The notes beneath the pieces are model-generated. The model did no database searches. It was given only the letters and a program-made list of their open reading frames with translations, and was not told where the DNA came from. A DNA stretch of 64,000 nt from Desulforapulum sp034007745 (GTDB lineage Bacteria > Desulfobacterota > Desulfobacteria > Desulfobacterales > Desulfobacteraceae). The translations under genes were made by a program, and so were the position numbers. Below, piece after piece: positions 16,781-25,460 of this stretch (the first letter of the stretch is position 1; each line of letters begins with the position of its first letter). Where the stretch lies: the NCBI GenBank assembly GCA_034007745.1, contig JAVEQI010000010.1, positions 21,382 to 85,381 of the forward strand, read 5' to 3'.

Positions 16781-18150
16781 TCCTCCTTGCGCGTCACCTG
16801 ACCCTGCTGCTCTGGTTTTCCCTGATCCCGGCCCTTGCCCTGGCCTTCTGGATACTGCCCTGGGTCAGCGGCTTATTCCCAAACCATGATCTTCCTGCGG
16901 CAGTTACCATCATTGGAATGGTTCTGGTGCTCATTGAATGGGCCATGACCCGTGTTGGAGAAAGGCGGGTACTTTCTGCATTGCGGTTGGCTGAATCCTG
17001 GGACCGAGCGGGCATTACACCAAGGAGTGAACACCAACATCTGAAAGCCCTGGAATGCTACGAAAGAGGTTTAATCTCCCCCCTGCGGACACGACGTATC
17101 GAATCTGTTCTTCTGGCTTCCCTGGCAAAGTTCAGCCTGACCTCAGCCCCATCCCACCCAGAATTTCAAAGGGCGGTTCGGGCATTTCTCAGGATCTCAC
17201 CCCAGGACGTTGAGATTGCATACCTGTGGTTGAAACGAATGTCCAGGAGCAAAAAGCTGTCAAGGCAGGATCATGAAACAATGACCAGGGTAGCCGAGGC
17301 TCACCTTGATAATCCTGAAATAACAGTTCTTTGCGCTCGACTGTTCCTTGCATCCGGCCGCACAGACTATGCTGCCCGAAAGGTTTACAGGGCTATCCAG
17401 TCAAGCTCCAGCCCCGACCAGGTGACACTTGCCAGTATCGAAGAGCTTATGGAGCCTGAGGTTCTTACCGATGTTAAGGCCAATGGTATAGCTGATGATA
17501 TGCCCGACATTCTGGCTGAAAATCTGGCCGACCCCCAGCCTGATGTAATGTCTGGTCATACACTGACTAATACCGAACCTGAAACCCTGGGCTCAAGATT
17601 CTCCCCCCGCTCTTTCCCTGAACAAGGCATGAAATATGCCAATGGGTTCAAGGCCATTGCGAACAAAGTCAAAAAAAATGCGACTACCATACCCGGAATC
17701 TTTCAAATAATTACTGCCCGCCTGAAGGCATACCACGCTTTTTTCCAGGGGCGGGAGAGCCTTACACGATTTTTAAAGTGGGCCACAGCCCTTGCAGCTA
17801 CAGCTGTTTTAACCGGCTTTGCAATCAACACCCTTGTTCATCTTATCCACACACCCCCCAAAACAACGACAGTTGAGTTAAACAGAATTGATAAAGTTGA
17901 AAAGGAAATGCCCGGACGGTTTACCATTCAGGTGGCAGCTTATTTAAAGAAAACCCATGCCGACGAGTTTCTGACAAAGCTCAAACAAAAAGGGCTTGAC
18001 GCATATATTTACAGGGCCGACGGCGGTGGACGCACCTGGTTCATCGTAAGAATATCACACTTTCCGGACAGGGAAAGTGCAGCTGTATACGGCGCAAACC
18101 TGAAAGAACAGGGCCTGATCGATGATTTTTTTGTGGATAATAACGAATAA
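16777..18150 (+). CDS. Membrane protein with C-terminal SPOR domain
   Basis: 457 aa. Two N-terminal membrane spans (residues about 3-50), a helical cytoplasmic stretch of about 300 residues with TPR-like periodicity (LAESWDRAGITPRSEHQHLKALECYERG; VTRVAEAHLDN-type segments), a third span near 360-385 and a SPOR domain from FTIQVAAYLKKTHADEF to the end. SPOR domains bind denuded septal glycan. ATG 16777 overlaps the PBP1 stop as ATGA. The operon suggests septal or glycan-directed control of the PBP1. Confidence 0.85.
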   Translation: MILLARHLTLLLWFSLIPALALAFWILPWVSGLFPNHDLPAAVTIIGMVLVLIEWAMTRVGERRVLSALRLAESWDRAGITPRSEHQHLKALECYERGLISPLRTRRIESVLLASLAKFSLTSAPSHPEFQRAVRAFLRISPQDVEIAYLWLKRMSRSKKLSRQDHETMTRVAEAHLDNPEITVLCARLFLASGRTDYAARKVYRAIQSSSSPDQVTLASIEELMEPEVLTDVKANGIADDMPDILAENLADPQPDVMSGHTLTNTEPETLGSRFSPRSFPEQGMKYANGFKAIANKVKKNATTIPGIFQIITARLKAYHAFFQGRESLTRFLKWATALAATAVLTGFAINTLVHLIHTPPKTTTVELNRIDKVEKEMPGRFTIQVAAYLKKTHADEFLTKLKQKGLDAYIYRADGGGRTWFIVRISHFPDRESAAVYGANLKEQGLIDDFFVDNNE

Positions 18151-18180
18151 TCCCGGTTGAGCCGAAACCGACAACCGGGA
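18151..18180 (+). terminator. Hairpin after the PBP1-SPOR operon
   Basis: TCCCGGTT (18151-18158) and AACCGGGA (18173-18180) form an 8-bp stem starting immediately after the stop codon. No T-run follows, so it may stabilise the 3' end rather than terminate alone. Confidence 0.5.
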
Positions 18181-18317
18181 TCTGCAGCATTGACAGTCCA
18201 TAAAACCCCGTCAAAAATGCTTTTGGATATGATCAACCAGGGCGATAAACTTGTGATTTGGAAGCTGGGCAGTCTGGCAAGAGTAAGATGACCCATAATT
18301 CGAGGAGGTGAGAGACG

Positions 18318-19672
18318 ATGATTCTACGCGGCCCCATAGTGGGGACAGTTATGGTCCTGATAATTACTCTGGTTTTTGTCATCCCAGGATGCAGCTTCAT
18401 ACTACCTAAAAATTCCGGTAAGCGATCAATTGCTCTACCACCTTCAGAAAAAGGTCGGATAGGGCAATCCATCTCTAAAATGATGGTGGAGCATCCCGAG
18501 TTAACCGGCATTACACCACTTGGAAACGGCGAAGATGCATTTGCTACGTGAATGCTTCTGGCCGATTTGGCAATTGCCTCCATTGATATACAATATTACA
18601 TTTGGAGGTCGGATCTCACAGGTTATCTGTTGCTTGATCGCCTCAAGCGGGCAGCCGATCGAGGCGTGCAGGTGCGGCTTTCTGCTGGACGACCATGGTA
18701 CTGCTGGCATAGACCCAGAAATCGCCGCCTAAATGCACACCCGAACGTCGAAGTACGGCTATGGAATCCTTTTACCCTGCGTCGTTTTAAGATGCTCTCC
18801 TACAGTTTCGATTTTTTCCGCCTCAATCGCAGGATGCACAACAAGAGCTTTACAGTTGATGGCAGGGCCTGTGTGCTGGGTGGACGCAATGTGGGCGATG
18901 AGTATTTCAGTACTTGACAGACACCTCTCTTTGTCGATTTAGATGTGCTGCTCCTGGGAGAGATTGTACCGGCCATCTCAAAGGATTTCGATCGTTACTG
19001 GTTAGTGACGATCAAATGAAGGGGCAAGGTGCAATTCCGAACGAAGATCTACTGGGCGACCGTCTGGTGAAGGTTGTCGGCAAAATTGAGCGGCGTCTGG
19101 ACGCGGTATCAGCCTACTTTGTTCCGGGTGCACAAGGAGTTAAAGGCTTTACCAAACTCGAAAAGAGAGGTGTTCAGGTCCGGATTTTGACAAACTCCCT
19201 GGAGGCGACAGACGTACTTCCCGTCCATGCCGGATATGCCAAGCGGCGTGGGGCTCTTCTTAAAGGCGGGATTGAGCTCTTTGAACTCCGAAGACAAGCC
19301 TCAACCAGTGCGGCAAAGAACAAGCTTGGTCCGTTTGGTTCATCCGGAGCAAGTCTCCATGCCAAGACCTTCGCAGTAAACAGCCAACGCATTTTTGTCG
19401 GCTCCTTCAACTTTGATCCACGCTCTGCGACGCTCAACACCGAAATGGGCGTTATGATCGACAGCAAGCGTCTGCCTACAGGCGTTAACCAATCCTTTGA
19501 CAAGGGTTTTAGGGGAACGGCCTGGCAGGTAAAAAAGCGCAGTGGAAGTTTGGTCTGGATCGAACCCGATGCACCCGCCACACCCCCGTTAACAGCTGAA
19601 CCTGGTACAAACATATGGCGCAAGGCCCTGCTCAAATTCATCGGCTGGCTGCCGGTGGAATGGTTGTTGTGA
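18318..19672 (+). pseudogene. Broken phospholipase D-family (cardiolipin synthase C-like) gene
   Basis: Starts with a strong GAGGAGGTGA and a lipoprotein signal (VIPGC at the lipobox). The PLD sequence runs through two in-frame TGA codons (18549-18551 and 18915-18917), a +1 insertion near 18677 (CTTTCTG for CTTCTG) compensated by a missing base near 18731, and an apparent internal deletion near 18996 that joins DFDRYW to LVSDDQMKG in another frame. Both HKD motifs remain readable: MHNKSFTVDGRACVLGGRN and LHAKTFAVNSQRIFVGSFNF. Intact homologues build phospholipids such as cardiolipin. With so many lesions it cannot make a full enzyme. Confidence 0.9.
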
Positions 19673-20006
19673 ATAACATGATAATATTCGTCAACAATTC
19701 CGGGGAACAGATTTATTTTGTTTAAAAGTTGTTTCAGGCAGCAAGATATAGAATTATTCGTTCATTTCCACCGGAGGTTTAAAAGAATAACAACTGAGAG
19801 GTCAAACCCAACCATTGTACAGCCCCTGGGAATGAGGCACAACCTGGATGTGCTCGTGTGTCAACGATAGATCAGAACTCTCATGTGCAAACCGATGCAC
19901 GGAATAAGGCTGGGTATGAACGGGTTTTTATCGAAAAAATATCTAGCTCACACCTGAAACGGCCCGAGCTAAAAGCCACATTAGATTATATCGGTGGGGG
20001 AGGGTG
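19673..20006. other. Spacer without a supportable gene
   Basis: 334 bp between the PLD pseudogene and a minus-strand gene. AT-rich at the left, more GC-rich near 19800-19920. No ORF, RNA or terminator that I can support; it may hold further debris of the events that damaged its neighbours. Confidence 0.5.
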
Positions 20007-20351
20007 TCAAGGTTTAATGTAAGCCCATTCGTTATATTGTTTCCTAGTAAGTTCTCCTACTCCAGATGTCACAATAAATGCTTCATCAATAAAGTCTTCC
20101 TTTGTAAGCTCTAATTTTTTTAAGCTGTTATTGCAAAGGGCTATTTTAACATTTTTTTCTAACACATTCTTTATTTTATCTCGATTTTTATCTCGATTTT
20201 TTTTGAATGCTTTAACGCCATTAGAATTGGCTAAGACTTCAATTTCTATTTTTTCTCCTTCACTCTCCATGTCTTGTAAGAGGTTATTAATATTCCTGAG
20301 TACATCTGTTATTTTTTCTTCCTCATCTAAATGGAAAATGGTTTTATACAT
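20007..20351 (-). CDS. DsrE/DsrF-like sulfur-carrier family protein
   Basis: 114 aa. The sequence MYKTIFHLDEEEKITDVLRNINNLL, IEVLANSNGVKAF, VKIALCNNSLKKLELTKEDF and FIVTSGVGELTRKQYNEWAYIKP matches the small COG1416 DsrE-like family, with the single conserved Cys in ALCNNSL. The gene is much richer in A+T than its neighbours and uses AAA/AAT heavily; a 12-nt duplication encodes KNRDKNRD. It sits between two pseudogenes, consistent with recent transfer. Function in sulfur relay is inferred from the family. Confidence 0.8.
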   Translation of the reverse strand: MYKTIFHLDEEEKITDVLRNINNLLQDMESEGEKIEIEVLANSNGVKAFKKNRDKNRDKIKNVLEKNVKIALCNNSLKKLELTKEDFIDEAFIVTSGVGELTRKQYNEWAYIKP

Positions 20352-20542
20352 GTTTTCCTTCCTTTCTATTTTAATAAGATTGTAAGAGCCACATCTCTAA
20401 ATTAAGTCGCACTTCAATAGCCACCAGGGCCGCTGCAACTCCACCGTTAAATTATAATGAGATAGCATCAAACAGTATTCTTTCAAATCCCATTTTGTAA
20501 CATAAAAAGATTAATATGCTGGATGTCGCAGGTCAAGTATTA

Positions 20543-20944
20543 TTATCCTAACCAAACCGCAAAACTTGCACTTTCCCTGTATTTAGCTGTTCGCTTGTCA
20601 TACATCTGTGTAGTCTTGATTTGCGAATGTCCGACTGTTTTTTGTACCGCCTTGATGGGACAATAATTTTTACAACTTGCTGATCAATCAGGTGGTTGAA
20701 CAGCGAGGAAATTGCAGACAGGCGGTTATTAATTGTGCGGGCGCTATGACCCCAAAAACTTCTTAAAGGCAATCACATGGCCGTGGGTGATCGAACGCAA
20801 CTCTTCAGGAGAAGAGATCCCCAGGATATCCAAAAAAGTCCGGATGGCTCGATCATAGGTTTCGAAACCAACCTGAAACGGGAACGCCAGCTTGCAGGCA
20901 TTGCAGCAGCCAAGGCCAATGGCAAACATTTGGGAAACGATCAT
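20543..20944 (-). pseudogene. Tyrosine recombinase relic with the catalytic core deleted
   Basis: Reads in three frames. 20944 down to about 20750 gives a core-binding N-terminus (FETYDRAIRTFLDILGISS, then HGHVIAFKKFL); after a frameshift GHSARTINNRLSAISSLFNH follows; after a further junction near 20640 the third frame gives TVGHSQIKTTQMYDKR and ends at TAA 20543. That last piece has the GH...TTxxY motif with the catalytic Tyr. The catalytic domain between core-binding and Tyr motifs (about 150-200 residues, with the first Arg and Lys) is missing. Probably the remains of an integrated element. Confidence 0.82.
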
Positions 20945-20978
20945 TCACTATAACAACTATAAAGACTTGATCATTAAG

Positions 20979-21596
20979 TTATAGATTGATCACCTTGTGG
21001 GCAAGCTGCATGGAGGTGACAATGTCGAGCATGTTGGTGGTCTCACCCACCTTTTTTTGATCAAGGATATCAAAGTGAGTCAGACAGGTGCCGCAGACAA
21101 GGATATGAACTCCCTGCCCTTCAAGTTCCTGGATCTGGTCAAGCACAGGCGATCCTTGAATTGTGAACTTTACGCCTGAATTGACAAACACCACCCTCCA
21201 GAGATCCTCACCCATCTCCTTGAGGGTCGTAAGAAAACTTGTCATGAGTTTTTCACCGAGTATGTCATCACCCCTGCCAATGGTTCGGGAGGCGATCATC
21301 ACCATTACTTTCTGATGCTCTGACCGGCCCATGTCCGGTCCTGGGCTTGGACTTGTTGATCCTTGACCAGGCAGATACCCACCCTGCCGGGTTCCCTCGA
21401 TCACCGAGGTTCTGCCATCGGAATCAACCGACACCTCAAAGCCGCTGTGGGTCAAGAACCGGCTCACATTTTCTGCTGCGGCATCGTTGTCAACAGTCAC
21501 CGAGATATGCCCGGGATTTTGAGTATCAACCGCCTCTTTTGTCCTTAAAACAGGACCGGGACAGGCAAGCCCCCTTCCATCTATACTTATTGTCAT
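20979..21596 (-). CDS. yedF: YedF-type selenium metabolism protein (TusA + DsrE-like)
   Basis: 205 aa. N-terminal TusA/SirA domain (about 1-75) with GRGLACPGPVLRTKEAV, whose Cys is the usual sulfur or selenium acceptor; a Ser/Gly/Pro linker near 75-92; a C-terminal DsrE-like domain with MVMIASRTIGRGDDILGEKLM and the conserved pair in LVCGTCLTHF. This two-domain layout is the one called sulfurtransferase-like selenium metabolism protein YedF (TIGR03527), found in genomes that use selenium. It agrees with the selenocysteine gene at 46344-47840. ATG 21596. Confidence 0.88.
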   Translation of the reverse strand: MTISIDGRGLACPGPVLRTKEAVDTQNPGHISVTVDNDAAAENVSRFLTHSGFEVSVDSDGRTSVIEGTRQGGYLPGQGSTSPSPGPDMGRSEHQKVMVMIASRTIGRGDDILGEKLMTSFLTTLKEMGEDLWRVVFVNSGVKFTIQGSPVLDQIQELEGQGVHILVCGTCLTHFDILDQKKVGETTNMLDIVTSMQLAHKVINL

Positions 21597-21980
21597 ATCA
21601 AATTCCTCAAGCCCTTTTGGGCAATATTCATAAGCTGAAAGTTGAAATTAAATGAACAATGTATTGACGTTATCAACATTTGTCAAAATTTAAGTCTCGT
21701 TTGCAGAAATTCTCATTTAAAAAAGGCTTTCACGGGATAGACCTGCATCCCAGGGCAATTCTTGCATTGCGCCTAAACCTCGGAAACCTCAGACCGTTAA
21801 AACAAGACTGCCCCAGGGTGTCATTCAGGCGGCAGCCAATATCCAAAACTCTGACATGGAAAATGATAATTGCCGTGACCGCAGGGTCGATGATGACAAA
21901 GGACTTTCCATGTGTTACGATATTTTTCAGCGATAGGGCAAAACCCAGCAAACAATTAATTTATAAGAGAATGTAGAGCC
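21597..21980. other. Divergent spacer between yedF and a methyltransferase gene
   Basis: 384 bp. Open frames on both strands are short, overlap each other and show no family resemblance. GCCCTTTTGGGC at 21611 is a small palindrome. No promoter or RNA called with confidence. Confidence 0.4.
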
Positions 21981-22751
21981 ATGGGCCATATATTTGATTC
22001 CACAGATGCACAGTTTTACGATGCCTGGTTTGATCGGGCAAGAAAGGGGCACACCTTTAATCTTGAATCAGACCTGCTCCTGAGGATGCTTGCCGCCCAC
22101 AAATACGACAGGATCCTTGACATCGGGTGCGGAACGGGCCGAAGCCTGGAACCGCTTCTCAACCAGGGATTTCACCTCACCGGGGTGGACCCCTCCCCCC
22201 CCATGCTTGACCTTGCCAGGGTAAGACTGGGCGACAAGGTGGACCTCCACAGGGGGGTGGCAGAGGCCCTTCCCTTTGAGGACAACGCCTTTGACCACGT
22301 CATCCTTTTTACCAGCCTTGAATTCACCGAAAGACCGGCCAAGGCTATAGAAGAGGCGTGCAGGGTGGCCAGAAACACCGTTATTATTGGAGCTTTCAAC
22401 AGCCATGCGCCGCTGAACATAATACGCCGGATAAAGAGCTTCTTTGTCTCTACCCCCTTTTCCCATGCCCATTACTTCAGCATCTGGGAGCTTAAAAAAA
22501 TCCTTTATGCAATTATCGGGGACGTGCCCCTCACCTGGAGAACCACCCTTCAGCTTCCATGGTTTACAGGATCCATAGCAGGTTTTATTGAACAGCAGCC
22601 CCTGATGGAGCGATCACCCCTCGGTACCACGATCGTCATGAAAATAAAGCCTGTACCAAAGTTCAGGACCCGCCCCATGTGGCTCAGGGTCAAACAGTCA
22701 AGGAACTATGATCAGGTATCAGGTTTTGCGCGCATAATTAACAAGGAGTAG
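21981..22751 (+). CDS. Class I SAM-dependent methyltransferase (Methyltransf_11 type)
   Basis: 256 aa. SAM-binding motif I ILDIGCGTGRSLEPL (residues about 44-58), acidic motif II GVDPSPPML, AEALPFEDNAFDHVILFTSLEF (motifs III-IV). The basic C-terminal region (KIKPVPKFRTRPMWLRVKQSRNY) is outside the fold. Substrate unknown. It ends 13 nt before amrS, so they share an operon; ATG 21981 follows AGAATGTAGAGCC, a weak ribosome site. Confidence 0.85.
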   Translation: MGHIFDSTDAQFYDAWFDRARKGHTFNLESDLLLRMLAAHKYDRILDIGCGTGRSLEPLLNQGFHLTGVDPSPPMLDLARVRLGDKVDLHRGVAEALPFEDNAFDHVILFTSLEFTERPAKAIEEACRVARNTVIIGAFNSHAPLNIIRRIKSFFVSTPFSHAHYFSIWELKKILYAIIGDVPLTWRTTLQLPWFTGSIAGFIEQQPLMERSPLGTTIVMKIKPVPKFRTRPMWLRVKQSRNYDQVSGFARIINKE

Positions 22752-22764
22752 AAGGAATAGAACG

Positions 22765-23775
22765 ATGGAAACACTTATTTATGAAAAACTCGAAAATAAA
22801 AAGGTTCGCTGCGGCATCTGCAACCATTTCTGCACCATTGACCAGGGCAGGCGAGGTCTTTGCAGCGTCCGGGAAAATCAGGAGGGACGACTCATCAATC
22901 TTGTCCATGGACGAATCGTAGCAAGGGGAATCGATCCTGTGGAAAAAAAGCCCATATTCCACCTCAAGCCCGGCTCCCTTTCCTATTCAATTGCAACTGT
23001 GGGCTGCAACTTCCGGTGCAGCTTTTGCCAGAATGCCGATATCGCCCAGATGCCCACCGAACAGAACGGAAAGATACAGGGTGTAAAAATAGAACCAGAA
23101 ACCATAGTTGAACAGGCCCTTAAGGGCAGTTGTGCAAGCATAGCCTACACATACACAGAACCTGCCGTGTTTGTAGAAACGGTGCTTGAAACCGCTAAAA
23201 TTGCCAAACGCAACGAACTTTTCAACATCCTGGTCACCAACGGCTATATGAGCCGGGAGGTGATCGAAATGATCGCCCCCTATATAGATGCGGCCAATGT
23301 GGATTTAAAGGCCTTTAACGATGATTTCTATCGAAAATTCTGCAAGGCAAAAATCGAACCTGTAAAGGAAAACCTCAAGCTGATGAAGCGCCTTGGGATC
23401 CTTGTGGAGGTGACCACCCTTCTAATCCCCGGGCTCAACGACGACCCCGGACAGCTTGAGGCCATGGCTGCCTTTATTGCCGACGAGCTGGGAAATGAAA
23501 CCCCATGGCACGTATCAAGGTTCCACCCCTGCTACCGGATGATGGACCGTGAGCCAACACCGGTTTCCTCGATCGAAAGGGCCGTCTCAACCGGCAAAGC
23601 TGCGGGGCTTCAATATGTGTACACGGGTAACGTCCCGGGCCTTGATGGTGAAAACACCCTTTGCCACAGTTGCGACAAAACCCTGGTGGATCGGAAGGGC
23701 TATGCGGTTTCAAGCGTTATAACCCCTGAGGGCCGATGCCCTAATTGTAATTCCCTAATTTATGGTATATATTGA
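22765..23775 (+). CDS. amrS: AmrS radical SAM enzyme of the AmmeMemoRadiSam group
   Basis: 336 aa. Begins VRCGICNHFCTIDQGRRGLCSVREN, the extra N-terminal cysteines of this family, then VGCNFRCSFCQNADIAQ with the CxxxCxxC cluster ligands (residues about 77-84), YTYTEPAVF and a C-terminal zinc-like segment CHSCDKTLVDRKGY...CPNC. The usual AMMECR1 and Memo partners are not in the window. Its chemistry is unsettled. ATG 22765 has a close AAGGAGTAGAAGGA. Confidence 0.93.
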   Translation: METLIYEKLENKKVRCGICNHFCTIDQGRRGLCSVRENQEGRLINLVHGRIVARGIDPVEKKPIFHLKPGSLSYSIATVGCNFRCSFCQNADIAQMPTEQNGKIQGVKIEPETIVEQALKGSCASIAYTYTEPAVFVETVLETAKIAKRNELFNILVTNGYMSREVIEMIAPYIDAANVDLKAFNDDFYRKFCKAKIEPVKENLKLMKRLGILVEVTTLLIPGLNDDPGQLEAMAAFIADELGNETPWHVSRFHPCYRMMDREPTPVSSIERAVSTGKAAGLQYVYTGNVPGLDGENTLCHSCDKTLVDRKGYAVSSVITPEGRCPNCNSLIYGIY

Positions 23776-23832
23776 GGCCCTATATTAAATAACCAGATAC
23801 AACCATTTTTCATTCGGGATATCAGCTTGGGG

Positions 23833-23919
23833 GGCGGCAGTCGGTATTCCCTTGCTGAACATTAAGAAACAAAGGGGATCAGATTTTCTTGGTTCAGCAA
23901 GGGAATACCGGCTGTCGCC
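23833..23919 (+). ncRNA. Covarying hairpin element, copy 2
   Basis: Same geometry as copy 1: 28-bp stem (23833-23860 with 23892-23919), 31-nt terminal region with the AAGAAA/TTTCTT inner stem. Against copy 1 the stem changes at eight positions, three on both arms, and stays fully paired with G-U allowed. The inner 27 nt are identical. CAAAATGAGAAT follows both copies at the same distance. It lies between amrS and ubiA, 52 nt before the ubiA-like ATG, and could act as a terminator or leader element. Confidence 0.72.
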
Positions 23920-23970
23920 TCTAGTATAGAACCAAAATGAGAATCCCCAGATTAGGAGAGTTACCAGTTA

Positions 23971-24837
23971 ATGAAGTCAGCCCTAAGCGCTCAAATCCTT
24001 ACCTTTGGACGAATGATCAAGTTTTCCCACACCGTGTTCGCCCTTCCCTTTGCCCTTTCGGCAGTTATTCTGGCCTGGAAAGACCATGAACCAGACATGT
24101 CCGTTCTTGGGTGGATCATCCTGGCCATGGTGGGCGCAAGATCTGCCGCCATGGGGTTCAACCGGATCATTGATGCCCCCATGGATCTTAAGAACCCCAG
24201 AACGGCCAACAGGGAAATTCCCGCCGGGATTTTAACCAGAAAGTCTGCAGGCCTGTTTGTGGGAGCATCCTCCCTGGTGTTTGTTTTTGCGGCGGCAATG
24301 CTTGGGCCCCTGTGCTTCTGGCTCTCGTTTCCCGTTCTTATCCTGCTGCTCTTCTACTCCTACACCAAGCGATTCACAGCCTACTGCCACATCTATCTCG
24401 GGTTTGCCATATCCCTTGCCCCCCTTGGGGCGTGGATTGCTGTCACTGGCGGATTTTCCGTACCCATCCTGTTTCTGACCCTGGCACTGATGACCTATAT
24501 CGCAGGGTTTGACATTCTCTACGCCTGCCAGGACACAGCTTTTGACGGGGAGACCGGTCTTTTTTCGATTCCGTCGGCCATCGGTCCCAGAAACGCCATG
24601 GCCGTGTCCCAGCTCCTCCACGGATTCACCATCGTCCTCCTGTTTACCATGTACCTGTCGTTTGACATGGATCGGGTATTTCTCCTCTTTCTCGGAGTGA
24701 TAGGTTTGCTCCTCGTGGTGGAACACCGGCTGGTGAAACCGGACAACCTCGAACATATCAACATCGCATTTTTTCACATGAACAGCCTGGTATCCATAAC
24801 GCTTTTTGCAGGTGTTCTCACAGAGGCCCTGGTCTGA
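23971..24837 (+). CDS. UbiA-family polyprenyltransferase (MqnP-like)
   Basis: 288 aa integral membrane prenyltransferase. First Asp-rich motif NRIIDAPMDLKNPRTANREIP (about residues 65-85), second DILYACQDTAFDGETGLFSIP (about 180-200), with about eight hydrophobic spans. In bacteria that make menaquinone by the futalosine route this protein (MqnP) prenylates the aromatic ring, usually next to a UbiX-like gene as here. 4-hydroxybenzoate prenylation is the alternative. ATG 23971 follows TTAGGAGAGTTACCAGTTA; it overlaps ubiX by one base (TGATG). Confidence 0.88.
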   Translation: MKSALSAQILTFGRMIKFSHTVFALPFALSAVILAWKDHEPDMSVLGWIILAMVGARSAAMGFNRIIDAPMDLKNPRTANREIPAGILTRKSAGLFVGASSLVFVFAAAMLGPLCFWLSFPVLILLLFYSYTKRFTAYCHIYLGFAISLAPLGAWIAVTGGFSVPILFLTLALMTYIAGFDILYACQDTAFDGETGLFSIPSAIGPRNAMAVSQLLHGFTIVLLFTMYLSFDMDRVFLLFLGVIGLLLVVEHRLVKPDNLEHINIAFFHMNSLVSITLFAGVLTEALV

Positions 24838-25460
24838 TGACGCCCAGGATACAACCAACCTATGTGGTTGCCATAACCGGTGCTTCAGGCGTTACCTACG
24901 CCGTCCGACTGCTCAAGGCCCTTGTTCAAACACCCTGCCGGGTAATCCTGATGGTTTCCGAGGGCGGATTCCGGGTCTTTGACCATGAAATGGGCTTCAA
25001 ACCAGAAGGAAATTTTCAGCAGTTTCTGGCAGACCAGGGGGTGGTCTGCTGCGATGGGAGCTTCATCAGGATCTTCTCCGAGACTGACTATGACGCCTCT
25101 CCTGCCAGCGGCTCGTTTGTCCATTCCGGCATGGTGGTCGTTCCCTGTTCCATGAAGAGCCTTGCAGCCCTTGCCGCAGGCTATGCCGACAACCTGATCT
25201 CACGGTCGGCGGACGTCTGCCTCAAGGAGAGGCGGCCCTTGATTCTGGTACCACGGGAAACACCCCTCAGCCTGATTCACCTGGAAAACATGACCCGGGT
25301 CTGCCGGGCCGGTGCCACCATCCTGCCCCCTTGTCCCTCCTTCTACACTTCACCCGCAACGGTGGAGGCCCTTGTGGATACGGTGACGGCAAGGATTCTT
25401 GACCATCTTAAAATAGGGCACGACCTGATTCCCAGGTGGTGCAACGGAACCGAACAATGA
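24837..25460 (+). CDS. ubiX: UbiX-family flavin prenyltransferase
   Basis: 207 aa. Makes prenyl-FMN for UbiD-type decarboxylases. Seen: VVAITGASGVTYAVRLLKAL (flavin loop), SGSFVHSGMVVVPCSMKSLAALAAGYADNLISRSADVCLKERR split over about residues 97-140, and LVPRETPLSLIHLENM. Translationally coupled to the UbiA gene and to cca downstream (ATGA). The pairing suggests quinone synthesis; a UbiD/MqnL partner is not in the window. Confidence 0.92.
   Translation: MTPRIQPTYVVAITGASGVTYAVRLLKALVQTPCRVILMVSEGGFRVFDHEMGFKPEGNFQQFLADQGVVCCDGSFIRIFSETDYDASPASGSFVHSGMVVVPCSMKSLAALAAGYADNLISRSADVCLKERRPLILVPRETPLSLIHLENMTRVCRAGATILPPCPSFYTSPATVEALVDTVTARILDHLKIGHDLIPRWCNGTEQ

Noticed and set aside
18549..18917. 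In-frame TGA codons in the PLD gene as selenocysteine
   Set aside because: The gene also has frameshifts and a deletion, the TGA sites are not redox positions in the family, so they are simple nonsense mutations.
21680..21976. 98-codon + strand open frame in the yedF spacer
   Set aside because: No family resemblance, starts with a poor ribosome site and overlaps an equally long open frame on the other strand.
24232..24858. 208-codon minus-strand frame
   Set aside because: Antisense shadow of the UbiA-family gene, with low-complexity Lys/Gly/His content.
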